The position numbers and the translations under genes are program-made. A stretch of 64,000 nt of DNA from the NCBI RefSeq assembly GCF_000332275.1, contig NZ_CM001776.1:3594008-3658007 (forward strand), in the 5' to 3' direction. This document shows positions 52,931 through 62,497 of this stretch, piece by piece (the first letter of the stretch is position 1; every line of letters starts with the position of its first letter). Origin of the DNA: Synechococcus sp. PCC 7336. GTDB lineage: Bacteria; Cyanobacteriota; Cyanobacteriia; Thermostichales; PCC-7336. Below the pieces are notes generated by a model. It was not told the origin of the DNA. It saw only the letters and a list, made by a program, of their open reading frames with translations, and searched no databases.

Positions 52931-53180
52931 GTCAGTTTGACAGGCGTCTGGCCCCCATCCCCTAGCCCCTTCCCCCAAAATTGATGCTGCTGGCGAAATT
53001 CATATTCCGAAACATTGGCCATTTGTCTAGATGCCTGTGGCCCCCTTCCCCTAACCCCTACCCCCAACTTTGGGGGCAGGGGAATAAGGCCCCGTAAGGA
53101 TTTTCGGCTGTTTCTCCCCTCTCCCAATTTTGGGAGAGGGGCCGGGGGTGAGGGCAATGCAGCGCCATCGAACTCAGGTA
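52931..53180. repeat. CCCTCTCCC-family repeat copy
   Basis: From GTCAGTTTGACAGGCGTCTG to CATCGAACTCAGGT. It matches the copy at 19044-19405 along its length but lacks that copy's ~100-bp block and the 24-bp nested inverted pair. It includes the same GATGCTGCTGGCGAAATTCA end as the element at 44136. It fills most of the spacer between prfB and the DUF1824 gene; no gene is present. Confidence 0.75.
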
Positions 53181-53355
53181 TCTCGACTGGCTGCCAGTCC
53201 AAACCAACCCCCTGGAACCCTGCTAATCCATTTCCGAGACGGCAACACCTACTTGCTTTACATATTTTTCATAAGGCTTGCCTTCTTTACAAAGCTTTCA
53301 CAAAGATAGTCTTGATTGGAATGATGACCCCGATAACAACTGTGAAGAAAATAAC

Positions 53356-53769
53356 GTGAGCACTATCTCCCTCGAGCGCGCTCGGACCCTACTCGTCCCT
53401 TTCAACGGAAAGGATCGGCTCCAACTCGACAATGCGAGCGATCGCCAGGAAATCGCGATCGCCCTCAAGGCATTGGTGGCCGAATCTGACTACCAAACCC
53501 TCGGTGTCTGTGCCGAGACTGCCGCTGCAGGCTACGCTGCCCTAGTCCAATATCTCGCAGCCTTCGGCTACACCGACGGCCAGGATTTCCCTCAGGACTG
53601 CGGCAGCGACAAAGAGCCGATCTATATCAAATTCAACACGCGCAACAGCCAGACCTATGCTGAGGCTTACTCCGGTCCATCGCGCGGAGTATTAGTCTGC
53701 TGCCATGCTGTCAGCGAAGGCAGTAACACCGATATTTACGGATATTTACCCCTGAATTTGTTTGATTAG
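53356..53769 (+). CDS. DUF1824 family protein
   Basis: A 137-residue cyanobacterial protein from the GTG at 53356 (STISLERARTLLVPFNGKDR). Conserved parts are LVAESDYQTLGVCAETAAAG, PIYIKFNTRNSQTYAEAYSG and YGYLPLNLFD near the end. The function is unknown. The family is restricted mostly to cyanobacteria. The gene is on the same strand as ddl, 75 bp before it. Confidence 0.8.
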   Translation: MSTISLERARTLLVPFNGKDRLQLDNASDRQEIAIALKALVAESDYQTLGVCAETAAAGYAALVQYLAAFGYTDGQDFPQDCGSDKEPIYIKFNTRNSQTYAEAYSGPSRGVLVCCHAVSEGSNTDIYGYLPLNLFD

Positions 53770-53844
53770 CGCGACTGGCGATCGCCGCCCTTGCAGGGGT
53801 TCTGGAAGTTCGCTACCATCCCCTCAAATCGGTGGAGAGGGTTG

Positions 53845-54795
53845 ATGGAGATTGTGCTACTGGCAGGCGGACAATCCCCCGAGCGGGATGTGTCTCTGGT
53901 GACCGGCAAGGCCGTGCGGGTTGCCCTAGAAGATTTGGGCCATACCGTTACCCCCCTCGATCCGGGTCGCGACCTGCCCCAGCAGTTGTGGTTGCAAGCC
54001 GAAGCGGGTTGCGATTTTGTCTGGATTGCGCTGCACGGTGCTGGTGGAGAAGACGGGACCGTGCAGGCCATGCTCGATTGGTTGGGATTGCCCTATCAAG
54101 GACCGGGCTATCTCGCCAGTGCTCTGGCAATGGATAAATGGGTGGCCAAACAAATTTTCGAGGCCACGGGATTGTCTACGCCGAAATGGCTGTCTGTCAA
54201 TCTCAAACGGGAATCCGCTCCCAACTGGAATAACTGCATTGCGCAGCTAGGTGCGCCTGTTGTCGTCAAGCCCGTGGCGACCGGCTCCACCATGGGCATT
54301 ACCATTGCCCGATCGCCCCAAGACTACGAGCGCAGTCTGGAACTGGCCCGACAGCACGACGAGCGCCTCATTCTCGAACAATATATTGCCGGTAAAGAAC
54401 TGACCGTCTCGGTCATCGGCGATCGCATTCTCCCCCCCATCGAGATCGTCCCTGCTGAAGGAGATTTCTACGATTATGAAGCCAAATACGCGCCTGGCGG
54501 CTCGCGGCACTTAATCCCTACGAGCTTGAGTCGGGCGGGAGAAGAGCGAGCGGGGGCGATCGCCAAACGGGCTTACGATGCCCTGCACTGCGAGGGGCTG
54601 GCACGGATCGATCTCCGCATCGACGCAGCCGAACGAGCTTGGATTTTAGAAGTCAATACTCTTCCCGGCATGACTCCCACCTCCCTCAGTCCCGACTCGG
54701 CAGCGGCACTGGGCTGGTCGTTTAGGGAACTGGTGCGGTGTTTGCTGGCAGAGGGGATGCATCGGCGGCAGCGGCTGGTGACTGAGCTCGTCTAG
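53845..54795 (+). CDS. ddl: D-alanine--D-alanine ligase
   Basis: A 316-residue ATP-grasp enzyme from the ATG at 53845, which has AGAGGG upstream. It joins two D-Ala for peptidoglycan. Motifs: VLLAGGQSPERDVSLVTGKA at the start, FVWIALHGAGGEDGTVQAML near 62, PVVVKPVATGSTMGITIARS near 140, ILEQYIAGKELTVSVIGD near 180, and ILEVNTLPGMTPTSLSPDSA near 270 with the Mg ligands. The protein is full length. Confidence 0.94.
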   Translation: MEIVLLAGGQSPERDVSLVTGKAVRVALEDLGHTVTPLDPGRDLPQQLWLQAEAGCDFVWIALHGAGGEDGTVQAMLDWLGLPYQGPGYLASALAMDKWVAKQIFEATGLSTPKWLSVNLKRESAPNWNNCIAQLGAPVVVKPVATGSTMGITIARSPQDYERSLELARQHDERLILEQYIAGKELTVSVIGDRILPPIEIVPAEGDFYDYEAKYAPGGSRHLIPTSLSRAGEERAGAIAKRAYDALHCEGLARIDLRIDAAERAWILEVNTLPGMTPTSLSPDSAAALGWSFRELVRCLLAEGMHRRQRLVTELV

Positions 54796-54969
54796 CTGAG
54801 ATATTCGCAGGTCCGCAGGTTATAAGTAACCTTCTCGAACGCCGATCGGCAAAAAACGATCGGTACAAATACGGGTTTTGGACTGCTGCTGGGTAAAAGT
54901 AGCGATCGCAAACTTGCTAAAAAACTTCCCAAGGATGTAAGGAACTCAAATCTGGGTGGTAGGATCTGC

Positions 54970-55989
54970 TTGACAGAATTCAAGACACGGTTTGTGCTTC
55001 GCTCTGCGCCGCTGCCTCTACGCTCTTCTCCCCTGTCGATTGCAGACAATAGCCGCCTCAAAATTTTTTCCGGTTCTGCGAATGTCGAGCTCGCCTCCGA
55101 GGTGGCTCGATATTTGGGTATGGACTTGGGGCCACAAGTGCAAAAGCGCTTTGCTGACGGGGAACTGTACATCCAAATCCAAGAATCCATTCGCGGTGCA
55201 GATGTCTATCTGATTCAGCCCACCTGCCGTCCCGTCAACGACCACTTGATGGAATTGCTGGTGATGATTGATGCCTGCCGCCGCGCCTCAGCCCGTCAAA
55301 TTACGGCAGTGGTGCCCTACTACGGCTATGCCCGGGCCGATCGCAAAACCGCCGGTCGCGAAGCGATCACGGCCAAGCTGGTGGCCAACATGATCACCCA
55401 TGCTGGGGCCGATCGCGTGCTGGCAATGGACCTGCACTCGGCCCAAATTCAAGGCTATTTCGATATTCCCTTCGACCACGTCTACGGCTCTCCAGAGATC
55501 GTGCGCTATCTCAAAGCGCAGCAACTGCCCGATATTGTGGTGGTTTCCCCCGATGTGGGCGGTGTGGCTCGCGCCCGCGCCTTTGCCAAGAAGCTGGACG
55601 ATGCCCCTCTGGCGATCGTCGACAAGCGCCGCCAAGCCCACAACGAAGTGGATGTGATGAATGTGATTGGGGATGTGGCCGGCAAAACCGCCATTCTGGT
55701 GGACGACATGATCGATACGGCAGGCACCATCTCTGGGGCGGCCAAGATGCTGAGTCAAGTGGGAGCCCGCCAAGTGTATGCTTGCGCCACCCACCCCGTC
55801 TTCTCCGGTGCTGCCGTCGAGCGCCTGTCTCAATCAGGTCTGTTCAAAGAGGTGATTGTCACCAATACCATTCCCCTTCCCCCCGAAAAGTTATTCCCGC
55901 AACTGCGCATTCTCTCGATCGCCAACGTCTTGGGCGAAGCCATCTGGCGCATTCACGAAGACAGCTCCGTCAGCAGCATGTTCCGCTAA
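54970..55989 (+). CDS. prs: Ribose-phosphate pyrophosphokinase
   Basis: A 339-residue PRPP synthase starting at a TTG. The core begins LKIFSGSANVELASEVARYL. RFADGELYIQIQESIRGADV, DACRRASARQITAVVPYYGY and ADRKTAGREAITAKLVANMI follow. The Mg/PRPP signature is DLHSAQIQGYFDIPFDHVYG, and the ribose-5-phosphate loop is VDDMIDTAGTISGAAKML. It makes PRPP for nucleotide, histidine and tryptophan synthesis. Confidence 0.94.
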   Translation: MTEFKTRFVLRSAPLPLRSSPLSIADNSRLKIFSGSANVELASEVARYLGMDLGPQVQKRFADGELYIQIQESIRGADVYLIQPTCRPVNDHLMELLVMIDACRRASARQITAVVPYYGYARADRKTAGREAITAKLVANMITHAGADRVLAMDLHSAQIQGYFDIPFDHVYGSPEIVRYLKAQQLPDIVVVSPDVGGVARARAFAKKLDDAPLAIVDKRRQAHNEVDVMNVIGDVAGKTAILVDDMIDTAGTISGAAKMLSQVGARQVYACATHPVFSGAAVERLSQSGLFKEVIVTNTIPLPPEKLFPQLRILSIANVLGEAIWRIHEDSSVSSMFR

Positions 55990-55994
55990 GTCGC

Positions 55995-57338
55995 TCAGTC
56001 GCCGGTAATCGACAGCCCCTCCACCCAAATGCGCGGACAGACACCGCCAGGGGTGACCTCGGCCTCCTTCTCCACATACACAATCGATTTCAGCAGCTCG
56101 CGGAAATCTCCCGCCACCGTTGCCGATTCAATACTGACGGGCTGGCCCTGCTCGACAATCCAACCATCGAACGGCAGTGAGAAAGACCCCTCCAGCGCAC
56201 TCACGCCTGCATGCAGAGCCTTAATCTCGTCAATCCAAATAACATTATCGGCAGTCTCGATACTGTATTCAGTGGCAGCAGGCTCGCCGGGATAAACGCA
56301 GGTGAAGTTGCCGCTCACAGTCACTTTTGCACCCAGGTTGGCATGGCCGGTGGGCTTGGCATGCATGCGCTTGGCAGTGCCAGCACTGTGCATGAAATTG
56401 CTCAGCACTCCCCGCGCGATCAGAGGCAGTCGGCGGGTGGGGGTGCCTTCGCCATCGAAGTGGCTGGGGGAGACATTATTGGGGTCGAGTTCGTTGTCGT
56501 CCACAGACAGCAGGGGAGAGGCGATGACAGTACCGAGGGAGTCGGGAGTCGATAGGCTGCGGTTGTCGAGAATGCTCTGGGCGTTGAAGATATTCGAGAA
56601 GGCGCCGAACAGGCTGAGAAAGGCTTCGGCAGAAAAAACGACGGTATATTTGCCCGTTTCAATCTGTTTGTAGTTGAGGTGGCTGATGGTTTTGTCTGCC
56701 GCCTCCTTGACACAGCCGGAAACATCCAACTTGTCTAAGCCGAGATCCACCCGGAAGGCTCCGGCACTGCGAGGCTTTTTGCCCTTCTGTTCGGTCTTGC
56801 TATAGAGGTAGACCGATGCGTAAGATCCCGCCTCGTACCGTTCAGCTCCATCGCTATTGAGATAAAAGCGTTCTATATCTCGCTGGGAGAGGCCGTTATA
56901 GGGCACCCCCGCGATCGCCTCGTGGGCCTCTAACAGCTCCCGTTCGGCTTCTGCCAGTGTTTCGATCGACTTGGCAACTGGAGCCTGAGGCAGGTAGGTG
57001 TTGTCGTAGTCGGGCAACTGGACTGTGGCTTCCGGGCTGAAGTCGGGGGCATGGTCTTTGACGCCAAAAGCACTGGCCTCGGCAGCGGTTTTGAGGGAGA
57101 GTTCCAGGCCGGTCGGATCGGTGTCGGTGGTGGAGGCGATGCCGACGGTCTGGGCTTCATTCCAAACCCGCACGGTAATGCTGGACCGGTTAGATGCCTT
57201 GACTTGCTTGGGCTCTCCTCGGTCCACTCGGACGCTGTTTTCGTCCACGGAGGAACCAGAAATATCGAATTTGCGAATGCCGAGTTTGTCTGCGATGTCT
57301 CGGGCTTGGGTAGCAAGTGCCTGAATATTGGTTGTCAT
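55995..57338 (-). CDS. TldD/PmbA family metalloprotease (PmbA/TldE-like)
   Basis: A 447-residue protein from the ATG at 57338. Conserved parts include RGEPKQVKASNRSSITVRVW, GLSQRDIERFYLNSDGAERY and LDNRSLSTPDSLGTVIASPL. FDGEGTPTRRLPLIARGVLS follows. PmbA/TldE is the non-zinc subunit that partners TldD to degrade peptides, including microcin and CcdA precursors in E. coli. The HExxxH of TldD is not visible, so this should be the PmbA-type subunit. It converges on prs and diverges from ruvA. Confidence 0.88.
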   Translation of the reverse strand: MTTNIQALATQARDIADKLGIRKFDISGSSVDENSVRVDRGEPKQVKASNRSSITVRVWNEAQTVGIASTTDTDPTGLELSLKTAAEASAFGVKDHAPDFSPEATVQLPDYDNTYLPQAPVAKSIETLAEAERELLEAHEAIAGVPYNGLSQRDIERFYLNSDGAERYEAGSYASVYLYSKTEQKGKKPRSAGAFRVDLGLDKLDVSGCVKEAADKTISHLNYKQIETGKYTVVFSAEAFLSLFGAFSNIFNAQSILDNRSLSTPDSLGTVIASPLLSVDDNELDPNNVSPSHFDGEGTPTRRLPLIARGVLSNFMHSAGTAKRMHAKPTGHANLGAKVTVSGNFTCVYPGEPAATEYSIETADNVIWIDEIKALHAGVSALEGSFSLPFDGWIVEQGQPVSIESATVAGDFRELLKSIVYVEKEAEVTPGGVCPRIWVEGLSITGD

Positions 57339-57396
57339 GAAGATGCACTGTAACCTAGTTTCGTTACACAACTATAACAAGTCGGCAGCGGGGGCC

Positions 57397-58026
57397 ATGA
57401 TTGCATTTTTGCGAGGGGAACTGGTAGCGGTGCAGCGGGGCGATCGCAGCAGTGTCACCCTGAATGTGAATGGCGTGGGGTATCGCCTGATGGTTCCCCA
57501 ACGGCTGTTGCAACAGATGCCCGCAATCGGCGACACCGTGCAGGTGTTTACCCATTTGGCGGTACGAGAGACTGAGATGGTGTTGTATGGCTTTGAGTCA
57601 TCGGCAGAGCGAGACTTGTTTACGGAACTGATCAAGGTGTCGGGGGTAGGGCCAGCCTTGGGGGTTGCGTTACTCAACACACTGAATCTGGAGGAATTAG
57701 TACGGGCAGTGGTGACTGAAAACGTACGCATGCTGAGTTTGACCCCTGGCGTTGGCAAAAAAACGGCTCAGCGGCTGGTGCTGGAACTCAAAACCCGTCT
57801 CTCCACCTGGCGACAGGAGGCAGATGTGCCGGTGGCGGCAGCCGGGGGACCGCCCAGTTCGATTTATGGAGAAGTGGAAATGGCGCTGCTGGCCTTGGGC
57901 TACAGTCCCAGTCAGGCGGTGAAGGCGTTACAAGCGGTGGGACAGCAGCAGGGCGATCGCCTCGGTCAATCGGTCGAAGACTGGCTGCGTACCGCAATCG
58001 CCTATCTCAGTCAGGAATCGGTGTAG
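57397..58026 (+). CDS. ruvA: Holliday junction DNA-binding protein RuvA
   Basis: A 209-residue RuvA from the ATG at 57397 (MIAFLRGELVAVQRGDRSSV). The OB fold comes first. Then the two helix-hairpin-helix motifs: ITELIKVSGVGPALGVALLN-like sequence near 80 and LSLTPGVGKKTAQRLVLELK near 118. The C-terminal third domain (MALLALGYSPSQAVKALQAV) regulates RuvB. RuvA tetramers hold the junction while RuvB pumps DNA. nadD starts directly at the next base after its stop. Confidence 0.93.
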   Translation: MIAFLRGELVAVQRGDRSSVTLNVNGVGYRLMVPQRLLQQMPAIGDTVQVFTHLAVRETEMVLYGFESSAERDLFTELIKVSGVGPALGVALLNTLNLEELVRAVVTENVRMLSLTPGVGKKTAQRLVLELKTRLSTWRQEADVPVAAAGGPPSSIYGEVEMALLALGYSPSQAVKALQAVGQQQGDRLGQSVEDWLRTAIAYLSQESV

Positions 58027-58683
58027 ATGGCGAGTCCGCAACAGACTGCGGTAGCGACTGCCGCGATTCCCGCTACGGCCCGCCGCGTCGGTCTCTTAGG
58101 CGGTACCTTCAATCCGGTCCATGCGGGTCACGTGGCGATCGCCCACTGTGCTCGCCAGCAGCTCGATTTAGATTGCATTGTCTGGATCCCCACCGGCATC
58201 CCGCCCCACAAGCCGCTGGCGGCGGGAGCCTCCGATCGCGATCGCCTCGAAATGGTGAAATTAGCCATTGCCAACGAGCCCAGCTTTGCTTGGTCCGATC
58301 TGGAATTGCGCCGGCAGGGACAGTCGTTTGCGATCGATACCGTGGCGCAACTGCAGCGAGAGCAGCCGGATGTGCGGGAATGGTATTGGATTATCGGGTT
58401 GGATGCCATTCGAGAGTTGCACAGTTGGCATCGGGTCGGGGAACTGGTACAACTGTGCGATTGGATTGTCGCCCCCCGTCCGGGGCTGGCGGAGGCAGAG
58501 GAGGTACTGGCAGAGGTGCGATCGCAATTGCCCCTGCGGGCCGTTCTGCTCGACTGTCGCCCCGTTGAAGTGTCTTCCACCGAGATTCGGCAACAGCTCC
58601 AGCAGGGTAAGAAGATTGCCAATGCTGTACCCGCTGAAGTTGCCGCCTACATTCAAGCCCACAGTCTATATCGTCAGCCATAA
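58027..58683 (+). CDS. nadD: Nicotinate-nucleotide adenylyltransferase
   Basis: A 218-residue enzyme that makes deamido-NAD from nicotinate mononucleotide and ATP. The nucleotidyl-transferase motif GLLGGTFNPVHAGHVAIA is near 22, DSLELRRQG-like substrate sequence appears in FAWSDLELRRQGQSFAIDT, and the second ATP motif VSSTEIRQQLQQGKKI is near 180. It abuts ruvA with no spacer, so coupled translation is likely. Confidence 0.92.
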   Translation: MASPQQTAVATAAIPATARRVGLLGGTFNPVHAGHVAIAHCARQQLDLDCIVWIPTGIPPHKPLAAGASDRDRLEMVKLAIANEPSFAWSDLELRRQGQSFAIDTVAQLQREQPDVREWYWIIGLDAIRELHSWHRVGELVQLCDWIVAPRPGLAEAEEVLAEVRSQLPLRAVLLDCRPVEVSSTEIRQQLQQGKKIANAVPAEVAAYIQAHSLYRQP

Positions 58684-58848
58684 CCGAATCCTCAGCCATA
58701 ACCGACCTGATGCTGCCAGAGACGGGAAAGAAACGGTAATGGGAAAATGAAGTGCCCAAAAAGATGTGAATTTTCGATGAAGTTTGGTCTATACTGTATT
58801 TTAGTTATCCGGCTTCACAAAAATTTTGCACTGTAAGGAGAAAATAAA

Positions 58849-58983
58849 GTGTCAAAGTTATTTTGGATCGCCGTTTTTGGAACAGCTCTGCTGGTCTGGC
58901 ACTCAAACAATGGCAATCTGCCGGTTGAAGGCGAGAGCGTTCGCACGCAGGCAACGGCAGCGGCAGCGGTAATTGCCCCATAG
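58849..58983 (+). CDS. Short secreted-like peptide with strong ribosome site
   Basis: A 44-residue frame starting at a GTG, with AAGGAG eight bases upstream and a candidate -10 (TATACT) at 58790-58795. The N-terminus (SKLFWIAVFGTALLVWHSNN) looks like the signal peptide of cyanobacterial outer-membrane porins, which often start MSKLFW. The remaining residues end in a run of Ala (ATAAAAVIAP). It may be a real small protein or the leader left from a lost porin gene. Confidence 0.45.
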   Translation: MSKLFWIAVFGTALLVWHSNNGNLPVEGESVRTQATAAAAVIAP

Positions 58984-59076
58984 TCAAGTACAGTTTTAGC
59001 GCCACCCTAGCGCGATCGCCCCAACTTTGGTTAAGGTCGAAGCTTGAAGGGAATTTAAAGCGGAGACAAACCAACA

Positions 59077-61464
59077 ATGGGCAAGCTGACTCGGCAGCGA
59101 TGGCAATTGGCATCCCCCGAGCCAGAACGCTTATCAGTCTTGGAAACTCAATTAAAGACTCTAGTGCCCGAGAGCGATCGATTCCGATCGCTCTTGGCTC
59201 GTTTATTTGCGAATCGAGGGATCGAGGAGCCCGACTTATTTCTCAACCCCAACTCAGCGCCGCTGCCCGACCCCCGCGAAGACTTTCCTGACTTAGCAGC
59301 CAGCGTCGAACGATTGGCAGCGGCGATCCGGCAACAGGAGGCGATCGCCATTTGCGGCGATTACGATGCGGACGGCATGACCAGCACTGCCCTGCTGTTG
59401 CGCACCTTCCGCCACTTAGGAGGGCAAGCGAACTATGCCATCCCCAGTCGCATGACCGAAGGCTACGGCATTAACGAGCGGATTGTGCGGCAGCTTTGCG
59501 CTGAGGGGGTCTCAGTGGTGGTAACCGTCGATAACGGCATCGCTGCCTACGAACCCATTGCCCTCGCCCGCGAGTTGGGGTTGAGCGTCATCGTGACCGA
59601 CCACCACGATATCCCCCCCCAGATTCCCCCCGCCGATACCATCCTCAATCCCAAACTGATTGCAGCAGAGTCTCCCTATCGCAGCATGGCGGGGGTGGGA
59701 GTGGCCTATTTGTTGGCGCTGGAATTGGCTGCAGAGTTCGGTCAAACACAGGCTCTCGCCCAGCCGCTCTTAGAGCTTTTGACATTAGGCACCATTGCCG
59801 ATCTCGCCCCCCTGACCGGCATCAATCGCCGCTGGGTCAAAGCCGGACTGGCTCTGTTGCCCCACTCCCAAATTCTTGGAATTCAAGCGTTGATGCAGGT
59901 GTCGGGCTTAACCGAGCGGGCAGATACCTTGCCGCCAGAGGCGATCGGGTTCGGCTTGGGGCCGCGAGTGAATGCGGTCGGTCGCTTGGCTCAGCCCTCT
60001 GCGGTCATCGAGTTACTCACCACCGACGATGCCGGAGTGGCGCTAGAGCAAGCGATGCAGTGCGAACAGCTCAATCAGCAGCGACGGCAGTTGTGTACTG
60101 AGATCGAAGCAGCGGCGATCGCCCAGATTGAAGCAGAGGGCCTCGATCCGTTGGGCGATCGCGTGCTGGTCCTTTTGGGGGAAGGCTGGCACCACGGCAC
60201 GATTGGTATTGTGGCCTCGCGGTTGTTAGAGCGCTACAGCGTACCGGTGTTTATTGGCTCGCTAGAAGAAGGGGCTGTGCGCGGCTCGGCTCGCGGTATT
60301 CCCGGCTTTAATGTCTTCGCAGCATTACAATCCTGCGATCGCCTGTTCGACAAATTTGGCGGGCATCCCGCCGCTGGAGGATTTTCCATGTCGGCGGGCA
60401 ACTGGCCCGCCCTGCAGCAGGGGCTGCGCGACTATGCTCGCACTAGCCTCGCGCCAGACGACTTGCTCCCTCTGGTCCAGATCGATGCCGAGCTGGCTCT
60501 GGCAGATGTGGGTGGAGAACTGTTTGAATGCCTGCAACTGCTGCAACCCTATGGCATGGGCAATCGCGAACCCACCTTCTGTATCCGCAACTTGACTGTT
60601 GTGCAGCAGCGCTTGCTCGGTCGCGAGGGAGCCCATCTCAAATTGCAGGTGCGATCGTCCGATTGCGATCTGCCCAGAGCGGCGATCGCCTGGCGCAGTG
60701 GCGCAGCCTATCCTTTGCCCAAACAGGTGGATTTAGTCTTTAATTTGCGGGAAAGTCACTGGAAGGGAGAGGTGGCGATCGAATTGGAGGTAAAGGGCAT
60801 TCGGGCTGCACAACCCGATCTCCTTTCGCAGGCAAAGCCGAGTAAAAATTCAGCTGGGCACGAGCGATCGCCCCTCAACCTCAACAACTACCGTTCGGCT
60901 CCTCAACTCGCAGTTCCCCTCACTTGGCATACCCTCGACTCGCTAGAGACTCCCTTTCCCCAATCTCGCGGCACAGTCCTGCTCTACGGCGATCGCCGTC
61001 CCTCGCTCTCGCCCCTGCCCCCCCTCGACATTCATTACGATCGTCCCCAATCCGGGCAGCCATATACTGCCATTTGGCTGTGGAGCTTACCCCCGTCCCT
61101 CACTCATCTCAACTGGCTCTTGTCTGCCACCTGCCCCGCCAGCCCAGAGGGCCATCAGATTTATTTGCACCGTCAGGCGGTAGCCGTTCCGAGTGCCGAA
61201 ACACTGCAACAGCATCTGGACAGACACCTTCGCAACAGCCGCGAACTGGATCTATTGCGTTTGGCCCAGCAGTGGTGGGTGTCGCCCTCTGTGCTAGTGG
61301 CGGGCCTGCGATCGCTCGGTTGGGACTGTCCGACCTTCCCCGCCACTAGCGATTTACCGGCAGAATTGGAGAAGCTACAGCGGTGGTTTGCTAGCTCGGC
61401 GGGGGAAGTGGCCGCGATTGTGGAACAGTTCCGCGCAGCTCAACTAGCCCTCCCCAAGCAATAA
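59077..61464 (+). CDS. recJ: Single-stranded-DNA-specific exonuclease RecJ
   Basis: A 795-residue RecJ. The DHH phosphoesterase part has CGDYDADGMTSTALLLRTFR near 91 and VIVTDHHDIPP near 171, with the metal-binding acids and histidines. The DHHA1 domain includes GEGWHHGTIGIVASRLLERY near 369 and FGGHPAAGGFSM near 428. An OB-like domain follows, and a cyanobacterial C-terminal extension of ~200 residues ends the protein. RecJ degrades single strands 5' to 3' in recombination and repair. GGAG precedes the ATG by 12 bases. Confidence 0.95.
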   Translation: MGKLTRQRWQLASPEPERLSVLETQLKTLVPESDRFRSLLARLFANRGIEEPDLFLNPNSAPLPDPREDFPDLAASVERLAAAIRQQEAIAICGDYDADGMTSTALLLRTFRHLGGQANYAIPSRMTEGYGINERIVRQLCAEGVSVVVTVDNGIAAYEPIALARELGLSVIVTDHHDIPPQIPPADTILNPKLIAAESPYRSMAGVGVAYLLALELAAEFGQTQALAQPLLELLTLGTIADLAPLTGINRRWVKAGLALLPHSQILGIQALMQVSGLTERADTLPPEAIGFGLGPRVNAVGRLAQPSAVIELLTTDDAGVALEQAMQCEQLNQQRRQLCTEIEAAAIAQIEAEGLDPLGDRVLVLLGEGWHHGTIGIVASRLLERYSVPVFIGSLEEGAVRGSARGIPGFNVFAALQSCDRLFDKFGGHPAAGGFSMSAGNWPALQQGLRDYARTSLAPDDLLPLVQIDAELALADVGGELFECLQLLQPYGMGNREPTFCIRNLTVVQQRLLGREGAHLKLQVRSSDCDLPRAAIAWRSGAAYPLPKQVDLVFNLRESHWKGEVAIELEVKGIRAAQPDLLSQAKPSKNSAGHERSPLNLNNYRSAPQLAVPLTWHTLDSLETPFPQSRGTVLLYGDRRPSLSPLPPLDIHYDRPQSGQPYTAIWLWSLPPSLTHLNWLLSATCPASPEGHQIYLHRQAVAVPSAETLQQHLDRHLRNSRELDLLRLAQQWWVSPSVLVAGLRSLGWDCPTFPATSDLPAELEKLQRWFASSAGEVAAIVEQFRAAQLALPKQ

Positions 61465-61887
61465 GCGAAGGGCTTAAGTCCGGTCATCGCCATCTAATCT
61501 GGCTCGGCGCAGGCTAGCATGACGTACAGGAATGCTAGCCGAAAATCGCAAATCCAGACAGATTTGCGCACGAGTATCAAATCTACGGCGATTTTGTGGC
61601 CGATCTAGTCGTCGGGCAACCTTCCATGGATTGATTGTGATTGGGAAGGATATGAATCTTTCGCCACGAGAACGAGATCGACTGAAGTGGCGTTTGGGCA
61701 GGACAATGATTGACTCAAACGCAATCTCTTGTGTTTCCTTCAACGGACTCTGCGACGATCTCGACTATTGGCTCGAGACTTATCACAGGGTCTGAGGAGA
61801 TTGCCCAGCAGGAATATCGCCATCTCTCCCGCGTTGGGGTAGGGCGGTCAATTTGTACAATGAATGGCTAGACAGCCGAAATGAGTT
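61465..61887. other. Intergenic region after recJ
   Basis: About 420 bp. The only candidate is a 47-codon frame at 61652-61795, described separately. Otherwise no gene, and no clear terminator for recJ. Confidence 0.4.
61652..61795 (+). CDS. Possible 47-residue peptide
   Basis: A short frame with AAGGA before its ATG (MNLSPRERDRLKWRLGRTMI, then a region with FNGLCDDLDYWLETYHRV). No family recognised. The sequence could be a gene fragment or chance. Confidence 0.25.
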   Translation: MNLSPRERDRLKWRLGRTMIDSNAISCVSFNGLCDDLDYWLETYHRV

Positions 61888-62394
61888 ATGACTGCAGAAG
61901 AACTGCTCGCAGCCTACGCAATGGGCGTCAGAAGATTTCACAATCTCGAGCTCCTGCGCCTCAATCTCGTAGGTGCTTATCTACCCTTCATTAGCTTAGT
62001 AGGCACCGATCTGTATAAAAGCAATCTGGAAGAGGCGGTGTTGTGCGATGCCATTCTCAACCGCGCTCAACTGCGTCGCACCAATTTGACTGGTGCCATT
62101 CTGGCGCGCAGCATTCTGCAGCAAGCGAATTTGCAAGAAGCCAATTTGAGCGACGCCAACTTTCAGCAGGCCAATCTCACCGACGTCAACCTGACGCGCA
62201 CAGATCTGATTGGGACCGATCTGAGAGGGGCAGATTTGCGGGGAGCCGATCTCAGTGGCGCAGTGATGTTAGGCACCAATTTAAGCCATGCCGATCTCCG
62301 CAAGGCCAAGCTGGACAAAGTGGATATGAGTGCTGTGACGTTCGATAGCACCATCATGCCGGATGGCAATGTGCTGACCAATCCTAACGCCTAA
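61888..62394 (+). CDS. Pentapeptide-repeat protein
   Basis: A 168-residue protein. After ~40 residues (EELLAAYAMGVRRFHNLELL) it consists of A(D/N)LxX repeats (LRRTNLTGAILARSILQQAN, LQEANLSDANFQQANLTDVN, LRGADLRGADLSGAVMLGTN). About 20 repeats should fold into a right-handed square beta-helix. Cyanobacteria have many such proteins of unknown role. No signal peptide is seen, so it is probably cytoplasmic. Confidence 0.88.
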   Translation: MTAEELLAAYAMGVRRFHNLELLRLNLVGAYLPFISLVGTDLYKSNLEEAVLCDAILNRAQLRRTNLTGAILARSILQQANLQEANLSDANFQQANLTDVNLTRTDLIGTDLRGADLRGADLSGAVMLGTNLSHADLRKAKLDKVDMSAVTFDSTIMPDGNVLTNPNA

Positions 62395-62400
62395 AGCGCC

Positions 62401-62490
62401 ACCTACTTCTCCCCTCTCCCTAGGGAGAGGGGCCGGGGGTGAGGGGTCGGGGGTGAGGGGTCGGGGGTGAGGGCCATGCAGAGCGATCGA
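62401..62490. repeat. CCCTCTCCC-family repeat with tandem 14-bp units
   Basis: TCTCCCCTCTCCCTAGGGAG is followed by about three copies of GGGGTCGGGGGTGA, then the family end GGGCCATGCAGAGCGATCGA. It lies between the pentapeptide gene and a small minus-strand gene. Confidence 0.75.
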
Positions 62491-62497
62491 ACGCAGG

